From: Candidatus Kapaibacterium sp.
GTDB taxonomy: Bacteria; Bacteroidota; Ignavibacteria; Kapaibacteriales; UBA2268
Direction of reading: 5' to 3'
Assembly: GCA_938038165.1 (NCBI GenBank)
Contig: CALHRB010000308.1
Coordinates: forward strand, 1-7,815
DNA length: 7,815 nt
A program made the translations under genes and the position numbers. The notes under the pieces are model-generated. The model made no database searches. It had not been told where the DNA came from and was given only the letters and a program-made list of their open reading frames with translations. How positions within the stretch are numbered: position 1 is the stretch's first letter; each line of letters begins with the position of its first letter. Shown piece by piece: positions 1 to 5,059 of this stretch.

Positions 1-518
1 TGGAAAAGTATTTATTTTATGCTAATCTTGAAATTATCTCTGCTAATCTTGAAGAGATCCTAAAATTAAGGGAGAATATTCTGCCCTTCATCAAAACTCA
101 AATTTCTGAGATCTTGGAAGCAATAATGTTCAATTGCAAAAGAAAGAATGATCTGAAATTCGAACTTGATGATGCAGATGTTTTTATAACGCGTGAACAT
201 TTGGTTAAACTAATTGAAGAATTAGTTGATAATGCAATTAAATATTCCGATTTAGGAACAAGAATTTCAATATTTGGCAAAAAAGAAAATAATAATTACA
301 AGTTATCAATAACAGATCATGGGAGAGGTTTGTCTAATGAACAAATCAATAATTGCGGCGAGTATGTTCAATTCGAAAGAAGAATCTATGAACAGCAGGG
401 AACAGGTTTAGGCCTTGCTATAGTGAAAAAAATAGTGGAACTTCATAATGGTAATTTTACTATAGATAGTGAAATTGGAATATTTACAACAGTAACAATT
501 ACTCTGCCTTGTTTATGA
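1..518 (+). CDS. Sensor histidine kinase, C-terminal part (5'-truncated by the window)
   Basis: The frame is open from base 3 to the TGA at 516-518, giving 171 visible residues; the true start lies upstream of the window. An in-frame TTG at 114 is inside the protein and is not a credible start. The ATP-binding (HATPase_c) domain is complete: N box EELVDNAIKYS (key Asn codon at 231-233), G1 box DHGRGLS (Asp at 315-317), an F-box-like stretch YVQFERR, and G2 box GTGLGLA (399-419). Upstream, residues 1-30 form a leucine/isoleucine-rich helix, probably the second helix of the dimerisation domain; the phosphoacceptor histidine would then lie 5' of the window. The motif combination 'QFERRIYEQQGTGLGLAI' resembles kinases that often carry an N-terminal receiver or PAS domain (family knowledge, not visible here). 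Expected role: autophosphorylation and transfer to an unseen response regulator. The last codons overlap the convergent glycosyltransferase gene by 6 bp. Confidence 0.93.
   Translation, partial: EKYLFYANLEIISANLEEILKLRENILPFIKTQISEILEAIMFNCKRKNDLKFELDDADVFITREHLVKLIEELVDNAIKYSDLGTRISIFGKKENNNYKLSITDHGRGLSNEQINNCGEYVQFERRIYEQQGTGLGLAIVKKIVELHNGNFTIDSEIGIFTTVTITLPCL
20..53 (+). repeat. 13-bp direct repeat with a 21-bp period inside the kinase helix
   Basis: TGCTAATCTTGAA occurs at 20-32 and again at 41-53. The 21-bp period equals seven codons, so each copy encodes ANLE one heptad apart within the coiled-coil-like helix of the kinase. It looks like a small in-frame duplication. Confidence 0.7.
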
Positions 519-1712
519 TTTGTATCCAAACATTTTATTATATACTTCAATTATTCTTTTTGAGTTGTTAATCCAATTATATTTTTCAACAGCTTCCCTT
601 CTTGCCTGATTTGATATCCTACGAGAAAGATCAGGATCTTTATATAGTTTAAAGATTGTTTCTGCTAGATCTTCAGGAGATTTTTGCTGACAATGAAGAC
701 CGTTGATTTCATTTTCTATCACATAGCTTTGTTGTCCGACTTTGCTTGCTACGATTGGTTTTCCCATTCCCAAATATTCAAATAATTTGATCGGACTATT
801 GAAGAATTCGGTAGAGTTATCTGTTTGAACACAAGGAGAAACAACCACGTCACAGGCTGCAATGAATTTTGGCATTAACTCAAAAGGTTGCATCCCTGTG
901 ATTATTGCTTTGTTTTCCACATTATCAGATTTTAGAATTTCTTCGATCTTTGGGCGAAGCATACCATCACCAACAAAAAATACTATTGCATCAGGGATTC
1001 TTTGAGTAATTAGTTTTACTGATTTTGCAAGAATTTCCACACCATGCCACGGTGCAAATGTTCCGGTAAAACCTATAACATATTTGCCCACAAGATTGTA
1101 TCTTTCTTTAATTTCGGTGCCGTCTATGTCAGGACGAAAAACATCGGGATTAACTGAACTGCTATTTACATAGATCTTTTTTCCATCGGCTCCATAATAA
1201 ATCATATGCTTTTTCACTTCTTCTGAGATTACAAATATTGCATCAGCTTGGTGCCACTGTATTTCTTCAATATCCCGAAGTAGCTTTTTGAAATAGAGCT
1301 TTCCCCATTTTTCTTTAATCCAAAATTGAACACTTTCGCACTGTAGAAAAAATGGCAATCCAAGTTTTCTCTTGAGAATAGTCCCTGAATAGTTAAAGTC
1401 AGCATGATGTTGATAGAGAAAATCCGGTTTTTCTTTTTCAATTATTTTTGTTAATTCTTTGCTCACTTTTCTGTTATATGGAAGATTAAGAATTTCGGGA
1501 TAATTCCAGAATAATTTTGAATGGGGAATAAAGTAAAACGGTATGCCCTCAGGCAATTTCATTCTGCCAGAAGATGCAAAAACAGCTCTATGACCTAATT
1601 TTAACAGTCCATTGAGTATTCCTGAGTGCATAGATGACATACCACCATCAGTATATGCTCCGTAAAAATCAGAACGCCAGAATAATCCTTTTAGTGAATT
1701 TTTAGCTTCCAT
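513..1712 (-). CDS. Glycosyltransferase family 4 (GT-B fold), 399 aa
   Basis: This is probably a retaining sugar transferase using a nucleotide-sugar donor for capsule, O-antigen or exopolysaccharide synthesis at the cytoplasmic membrane; donor and acceptor cannot be read from the sequence. The N-terminal Rossmann half begins LFWRSDFYGAYTDGG (residues 10-24). The hinge and donor half start near residue 210 with GFTGTFAPWHGVEIL (214-228), then FFVGDG (245-250), AACDVVVSP (285-293) and SPIKLFEYLGMGKPIVAS (306-323). Glu312 is the second Glu of the family EX7E motif; the usual first Glu position is Phe304, a change common in the 'SPIKLFEY' subgroup. Length is normal for GT4. The start is fixed: an in-frame TAG stands directly before the ATG, and the next Met codons lie inside the N-terminal Rossmann region. 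No Shine-Dalgarno is visible. The first 22 bp overlap the end of the preceding gene, which suggests translational coupling. The 3' end overlaps the kinase gene tail-to-tail by 6 bp. Confidence 0.93.
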   Translation of the reverse strand: MEAKNSLKGLFWRSDFYGAYTDGGMSSMHSGILNGLLKLGHRAVFASSGRMKLPEGIPFYFIPHSKLFWNYPEILNLPYNRKVSKELTKIIEKEKPDFLYQHHADFNYSGTILKRKLGLPFFLQCESVQFWIKEKWGKLYFKKLLRDIEEIQWHQADAIFVISEEVKKHMIYYGADGKKIYVNSSSVNPDVFRPDIDGTEIKERYNLVGKYVIGFTGTFAPWHGVEILAKSVKLITQRIPDAIVFFVGDGMLRPKIEEILKSDNVENKAIITGMQPFELMPKFIAACDVVVSPCVQTDNSTEFFNSPIKLFEYLGMGKPIVASKVGQQSYVIENEINGLHCQQKSPEDLAETIFKLYKDPDLSRRISNQARREAVEKYNWINNSKRIIEVYNKMFGYKS

Positions 1713-2095
1713 CTAATTATTGGGATTTTTATTTTGTAATAAACAACAACAAACAAACTAAGTAATGTTTCCAAAAAAAATTGAGGAATATGTAGGAAAA
1801 AGAATTTAAAAAAAGAAAAATTTTTTTTGTTTCCGAGTTCATCAATGATGGCACTTTTACATCTTAAAGAAATTAATGAATATAAAAACATAAAAAAATG
1901 AAATCTTTGCAAATTGTTTTCAATACAGGCATAGTAAACTTCACTATATTTTTTCATTTTAAGATATTTGATAATCTTTAAGGGTTTTGCAAAATCCTTT
2001 TCATCAATTTTTAGAATTTCGAAATCCGACTCATCAAAGTTATGCACCTGAAATATTTTTTTTACGCTTCCATTTAATAATAAAATTAGTTTCAT
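1691..2095 (-). CDS. Hypothetical 134-aa protein of the polysaccharide cluster
   Basis: I do not recognise a named family. The protein starts MKLILLLNGS and has an alternating hydrophobic opening like a Rossmann first strand. A middle block, YSEVYYACIENNLQRFHFFM (50-69), is followed by IIDELGNK (83-90), reminiscent of short N-terminal regions found beside glycosyltransferases; this is recollection, not a search result. Residues 103-127 are strongly hydrophobic and aromatic (IPQFFLETLLSLFVVVYY within it) and end in basic residues, so a membrane-associated C-terminus is likely. It precedes the GT4 gene, with the two reading frames overlapping by 22 bp in different phase, so the two probably act together. 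It is much richer in A and T than its neighbours and holds three 8-base A/T runs. It could be a small partner of the transferase, or a domain fused to it in relatives. It is a real gene on grounds of position, overlap and protein-like composition, but its function is unknown. Confidence 0.72.
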   Translation of the reverse strand: MKLILLLNGSVKKIFQVHNFDESDFEILKIDEKDFAKPLKIIKYLKMKKYSEVYYACIENNLQRFHFFMFLYSLISLRCKSAIIDELGNKKNFSFFKFFFLHIPQFFLETLLSLFVVVYYKIKIPIIRWKLKIH

Positions 2096-2276
2096 GATTT
2101 TTTGATTTTAAAAAAATTCAGAAAATAATTAATTAAATTATGAAAAAGATAACTATAATACTATTTAAAACCTGTTTTGCATTTGATTTATTTGGTTCCG
2201 AAGCTAAGTTCCTAATGGTTCATTCGAATTCAGAAGGTTCTGTTTTAAGTTATTCAAAAGTTAGTGAGTATAATAG
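2096..2276. other. Intergenic gap, 181 bp, no supported gene
   Basis: This stretch separates the methyltransferase stop from the start of the 134-residue gene on the minus strand. It is AT-rich. It contains GAATTC and TTCGAA palindromes near 2224-2232 but no GC-rich stem followed by a T run, so I see no intrinsic terminator. The side next to 2095 has TATAGT-like hexamers on the minus strand that could serve as a promoter for the 134-residue/GT4 pair, but such hexamers are frequent by chance in DNA of this composition. A plus-strand open frame starting MKKITIILF crosses the region and is judged spurious. Confidence 0.5.
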
Positions 2277-3152
2277 TCATTTATTTTTACCATTAATTTT
2301 TCTTACAACTATTTCGACTGTTGTAGCCATGGATGGAAAAAGTTTATTAAAAAATCTTGAATAGGGTGTAACCCCAGCGTTCCTGTTGTATTCGATAATT
2401 TCATATCCTTGTTGTCTGAAATATTTTTTAAAAGACAGAGGCTGGCAAAGATGAACAGCGTCATCATCACTTCTCTCGAAATCAATTTTACCTTCTTTCA
2501 TCCTTGGAAAAGTGAGTATGAACTTTGGCTCCTTTGACAGAAGAACTTCAAAAAACCACTTAATTGAACGAAAAACACCAAAAAAAGCATCCCAAAAATT
2601 ATTCAATAGCCAGAAACGGTCTTTGCTTTTGAGAAAATGTATAACTGCTGATAAATATACATTAATCCCGCTCCAATTTGGTGATTGAATGATGACAAAC
2701 CCTCCGGGTTTCAGAACTCTGTCCATATCATCCAGTGTTTCACGAATATTCACAATATGTTCAAGAACGCATAACGAAGAGATACAATCAAAATATTCGT
2801 TTTCGAAGGGAATTTTTCCATCTTTATATTGCACTAATGAAGCATTAGCATTCTTGATTTGCCTGGAATATTCTACGAGCTTCTCATTAGAAAAGTAGTC
2901 CAGCCCAAATACTTTTTTATAGCCAAAATCAGCAATTGTATCCGGTATTCTCCAGGAACCCGAGCCAAGGTCAAGCAAAACTGAATTCCTGTCCTGAACA
3001 AACTTATTGATAAACATAGCATAATTCTCATAGACATCCTGAGGGCGTTCCATCAGACCGTAGTTATCAGGTCGCTCATCGTAAAACTCAATTAGGGCAT
3101 TTATGACATTTTGGTAGTTCTTTTCGTAAAGTCTTTTAGGATTAATTGGCAT
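2277..3152 (-). CDS. Class I SAM-dependent methyltransferase, 291 aa
   Basis: This is a soluble S-adenosylmethionine-dependent methyltransferase of the Methyltransf_11 type; the substrate is not evident. Motif I is VLLDLGSGSWRIPDTI (58-73), with GxG kept but Trp67 in place of the usual third glycine. The acidic residue for the SAM ribose is probably Asp85 in GLDYF. Then come DGKIPF (111-116), FDCISSLCVLEH (121-132) and RVLKPGGFVIIQSPNW (145-160), the classic post-motif block. The region after residue 160 is long and aromatic (WLLNNFWDAFFGVFRSIKWF, 181-200) and may bind a lipid-linked or membrane acceptor. It lies upstream of the unknown gene and the GT4 gene on the same strand, so methylation of a surface glycan is a reasonable guess. 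The ATG start has no clear ribosome-binding site. A 181-bp gap follows its TGA, so co-transcription with the next gene is not certain. Confidence 0.9.
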   Translation of the reverse strand: MPINPKRLYEKNYQNVINALIEFYDERPDNYGLMERPQDVYENYAMFINKFVQDRNSVLLDLGSGSWRIPDTIADFGYKKVFGLDYFSNEKLVEYSRQIKNANASLVQYKDGKIPFENEYFDCISSLCVLEHIVNIRETLDDMDRVLKPGGFVIIQSPNWSGINVYLSAVIHFLKSKDRFWLLNNFWDAFFGVFRSIKWFFEVLLSKEPKFILTFPRMKEGKIDFERSDDDAVHLCQPLSFKKYFRQQGYEIIEYNRNAGVTPYSRFFNKLFPSMATTVEIVVRKINGKNK

Positions 3153-3207
3153 AAATTGTTAATTCAGAAAACTTATTTTAAAATCTCAAAATTAAGAATA
3201 TTTTATT

Positions 3208-3245
3208 GTAACTTTTAAAAGTAATTACCGTAATTTAATGTAATT
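3208..3245 (+). promoter_or_regulatory. Tandem GTAATT repeats before the PspC operon, candidate operator/promoter region
   Basis: GTAATT occurs at 3221-3226, 3230-3235 and 3240-3245, and the variant GTAACT at 3208-3213. The three exact copies start 9 and 10 bases apart, about one helical turn, on the same face and strand. That arrangement is typical of direct-repeat binding by response regulators or similar activators. A weak sigma-70-like reading (TTGTAA at 3206-3211 with an AT-rich -10 near 3231) overlaps it. The region would serve the PspC operon and possibly the divergent methyltransferase gene. It is inferred from pattern only; AT richness lowers its significance. Confidence 0.35.
3211..3222. 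repeat. 12-bp perfect palindrome ACTTTTAAAAGT
   Basis: The palindrome lies in the divergent gap between the methyltransferase and PspC-domain genes, 40 bp before the PspC start codon. It is self-complementary over all 12 bases with no spacer. It is AT-only apart from the outer C/G pair and could be a dimeric repressor or activator site. Chance occurrence is plausible in such AT-rich DNA. Confidence 0.4.
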
Positions 3246-3252
3246 TTTGTTT

Positions 3253-3257
3253 GAGGG
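3253..3257 (+). promoter_or_regulatory. Ribosome binding site GAGGG for the PspC gene
   Basis: GAGGG ends 5 bases before the ATG at 3263. It decides the start: the in-frame TTG at 3251 overlaps this site and would add only MRDK before the conserved domain, so ATG 3263 is preferred. This is one of only two recognisable Shine-Dalgarno sequences in the window. Confidence 0.7.
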
Positions 3258-3262
3258 ATAAA

Positions 3263-3733
3263 ATGAAAAGATTATATCGAATAGAAAAAAACAAAGTACT
3301 CGGTGGTGTTTGCGGAGGGTTAGCAGAATATTTTGATGTAGATCCGGTTTTGATAAGAGTTTTATTTGTCGTATTATTTTTTGGATGGGGGATAAGTTTA
3401 CTTGCTTATATTATTTTATGGATTGTAGCACCTAAAAAATCAGATATATTTATTGAAAAAGCAAACAATACTTGTGATGAGGCAAAAACAATCAATTATT
3501 CTGATAATAGATTTAAAGAAATTAACCTCAGGGAAATAAAGAATCATAGGCTATTCGGGGGTTTAATTTTAATTGCAATTGGCACTCTTTGGCTGTTTTC
3601 AAACATTTTTGAGTTTTTCGATTTGAGTATATTTTTTCCTATTCTAATCATTTTAATTGGTATATTTATTCTGTTGAACAACAGAAATTCAGGAATATCA
3701 GCCAAAACTCATAATAATTTGGAAAACATATAA
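3263..3733 (+). CDS. PspC-domain membrane protein, 156 aa
   Basis: An inner-membrane protein of the phage-shock/envelope-stress type. Residues 1-58 are a clear PspC domain: RLYRIEKNKVLGGVCGGLAE (3-22), then YFDVDPVLIRVLF and a membrane helix at about 33-56 ending IILWIVAPKK. A polar linker (59-95) leads to a second hydrophobic unit, HRLFGGLILIAIGTLWLF (95-112) and about 121-138, that looks like the LiaI/LiaF-type paired-helix (DUF5668-like) module. In characterised systems PspC domains contact the PspA effector or regulators and respond to membrane damage; whether this one does is inference. Its stop is 14 bp before the next gene, whose N-terminus carries the same kind of paired-helix module, so the two form an operon and probably a complex. 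Candidate operator repeats lie just upstream. The ATG at 3263 was chosen over the upstream TTG because of the ribosome-binding site. Confidence 0.9.
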   Translation: MKRLYRIEKNKVLGGVCGGLAEYFDVDPVLIRVLFVVLFFGWGISLLAYIILWIVAPKKSDIFIEKANNTCDEAKTINYSDNRFKEINLREIKNHRLFGGLILIAIGTLWLFSNIFEFFDLSIFFPILIILIGIFILLNNRNSGISAKTHNNLENI

Positions 3734-3734
3734 A

Positions 3735-3739
3735 AAGGA
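3735..3739 (+). promoter_or_regulatory. Ribosome binding site AAGGA for the LiaF-like gene
   Basis: AAGGA lies 8 bases before the ATG at 3748. An in-frame ATG at 3739 overlaps the site itself and could not use it, so the start at 3748 is preferred, trimming three residues (MLK) from the longest possible protein. Confidence 0.65.
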
Positions 3740-3747
3740 TGTTAAAA

Positions 3748-4680
3748 ATGAAAACAGGAACGATTTTTTGGGGTGTATTTTTAATAACACTTGGAGTTAT
3801 GCTACTCATAAGCAGCTTAAATTCATTTGCGTTGGATTTGGAATTTATTTTCAAATTCTGGCCACTGATTTTTATCTTTTGGGGTTTAACTCTGCTCAAA
3901 ATTTCAGAAGCAATTAAGAAAATAATGACAGCATCCATAGCTGTTCTTTTAAGTTTATTTATTGTTGCAATTGTTAACAGTGGTGTTTCCGGTGTGAAAA
4001 ATTTAGCCGAGTGGGATTGGGATATTAACTTGAAGACTGATGATGTCAAAAGTAGTTATGAGAAAAGAGATTTAATGTCAATTCCATTCGATTCTAATCA
4101 AATTGATAGAAATCTCTCTCTCGACGTTGGAGCTGGTTCTTTTTCGATTGAAGGTGGTTCTGAAAACCTGATTGATGTGTTTTCAAAATCAAAAAACTCT
4201 AATTTCAGTTTGGAAAGTGATTCTTTGCATCAAAATATTTCTGTTTCATACTCAGAGGGAAATATTAATTTTGATGGAACATACAAAAGTATGAATAAAG
4301 CTATCCTTAAAATCAACAAAAACCCTCTTTGGAATTTCGATATTAAACTCGGAGCAGCAAAGATGAGTGCTGACTTATCGAGGATTAAATCGAGAAGAAT
4401 AAATTTCGAGACAGGGGCTGCCTCTTCTAAAATAAAATTAGGCGATTTGGTTGATAGCTGCGATATTGTAATAAATGCCGGGGCTTCGTCGGTTCAATTG
4501 GAAATCCCAAAAAATTCAGGATGTATTGTTAATACTGATTTGGGGTTATCATCAAGAAAATTTGATGAATTTAATTTTGATGGGGATAGCTTCAAAACCG
4601 AAAATTTTGAACAAGCTCAGAAAAAGATATTCATTAACATCAAGGGAGGAGTATCGAGCTTCAAAATTAAGAGATATTAA
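3748..4680 (+). CDS. Membrane protein with LiaF/toastrack-like beta-repeat tail, 310 aa
   Basis: Three hydrophobic segments sit at the N-terminus: about 4-24 (TGTIFWGVFLITLGVMLL within it), 33-50 (FIFKFWPLIFIFWGLTLL) and 58-77. The first two form a DUF5668-like pair as in LiaF-type proteins. From about residue 120 to the end the protein is beta-rich and repetitive: GAGS (128), GAAK (202), GAAS (223), GASS (245), GLSS (266) and GVSS (301) each sit in a hydrophobic-x-x-G context followed by alternating strands. This matches the beta-solenoid tail known as the LiaF C-terminal or 'toastrack' domain, associated with PspC in many bacteria (family knowledge). It is probably membrane-anchored with the tail on one face of the membrane; which face is unknown. 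It likely partners with the PspC protein encoded 14 bp upstream in sensing envelope stress. The gene ends 2 bp before the stop of the convergent STAS gene. Confidence 0.8.
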   Translation: MKTGTIFWGVFLITLGVMLLISSLNSFALDLEFIFKFWPLIFIFWGLTLLKISEAIKKIMTASIAVLLSLFIVAIVNSGVSGVKNLAEWDWDINLKTDDVKSSYEKRDLMSIPFDSNQIDRNLSLDVGAGSFSIEGGSENLIDVFSKSKNSNFSLESDSLHQNISVSYSEGNINFDGTYKSMNKAILKINKNPLWNFDIKLGAAKMSADLSRIKSRRINFETGAASSKIKLGDLVDSCDIVINAGASSVQLEIPKNSGCIVNTDLGLSSRKFDEFNFDGDSFKTENFEQAQKKIFINIKGGVSSFKIKRY

Positions 4681-4682
4681 AA

Positions 4683-5045
4683 CTATTCTTCAGTCATAAG
4701 AGCTTCTATGGCTTCTTCTACCGTGTTAAAAAAGTGAAATTGACTTTGAATTTGAGATATACTGATTAAATTCATAACATTTTCGTTTGTGCCAACTAAA
4801 ATGACGGGTGTACCAAATTGGTTCAACTGTCTTTTTGCCAAAAGTAATGAACCCAAACCTGCGCTATCAATATACTGAACATTGGATAAATCAATAATTA
4901 AAGCTTCAACATCAGGTTGGGAATAAATCAAAAACTTAGCTTTTAACTCACCAGATACTTCTGCGTCGAGTTTTTTATTATTTAATTTAAAAATTACTAA
5001 ATTGTTTCTTTGGTCAACTGTAAAGTTCAAATTCGTTTTTTTCAT
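4683..5045 (-). CDS. STAS-domain anti-sigma factor antagonist, 120 aa
   Basis: A single STAS domain of the SpoIIAA/RsbV class. Strand-rich N-terminus FTVDQRNNLVIFKLNNKKLD (8-27), then LIIDLSNVQYIDSAGLGSLL (49-68). The signature DSAGLG (60-65) retains Ser61, the residue normally phosphorylated by an RsbW/SpoIIAB-type kinase, so phospho-regulated partner switching is expected; VILVGTNENVMNLI (81-94) is the following strand and helix. Length is normal. No cognate kinase, PP2C phosphatase or sigma factor lies in the window, and the kinase at the left edge is of the histidine-kinase type, so it is not the partner. The protein could control a sigma factor, or act as a stand-alone regulator in envelope or secretion control. 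The gene starts only 14 bp from the divergent GT9 start and ends 2 bp from the LiaF-like gene. A tiny frame ATG-AGT-AAA-TAA (minus strand, 5058-5047) precedes the ATG by one base. Confidence 0.93.
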   Translation of the reverse strand: MKKTNLNFTVDQRNNLVIFKLNNKKLDAEVSGELKAKFLIYSQPDVEALIIDLSNVQYIDSAGLGSLLLAKRQLNQFGTPVILVGTNENVMNLISISQIQSQFHFFNTVEEAIEALMTEE

Positions 5046-5059
5046 CTTATTTACTCATT

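Noticed and set aside
98..280. Minus-strand open frame of 60 codons opposite the kinase gene
   Set aside because: Antisense to the conserved ATP-binding domain; serine/leucine-rich composition typical of a shadow frame.
2140..2364. Plus-strand open frame of 74 codons starting MKKITIILF, resembling a small secreted or lipoprotein-like gene
   Set aside because: Its second third onward lies antisense to the end of the well-supported methyltransferase gene; it lacks a ribosome-binding site, a clear signal-peptide cleavage site or recognisable family, and the region is AT-rich enough for chance frames.
3666..4049. Minus-strand open frame of 127 codons opposite the PspC/LiaF-like junction
   Set aside because: It lies across two well-supported plus-strand genes and their ribosome-binding site, and the protein has no recognisable motif.
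4676..4690. Terminator between the LiaF-like and STAS genes
   Set aside because: Only 2 bp separate the stop codons and no inverted repeat followed by a T run is visible on either strand.
4475..4699. Plus-strand frame of 74 codons in another phase of the LiaF-like gene
   Set aside because: Fully overlaps the beta-repeat region whose frame has strong repeat structure; no motif in the alternative product.
1..5045. A partner-switching module joining the ATP-binding domain at the left edge with the STAS antagonist
   Set aside because: The left-edge domain has histidine-kinase N, F and G2 boxes and a dimerisation-type helix, not an RsbW/SpoIIAB layout, and the genes are more than 4 kb apart with several genes between.
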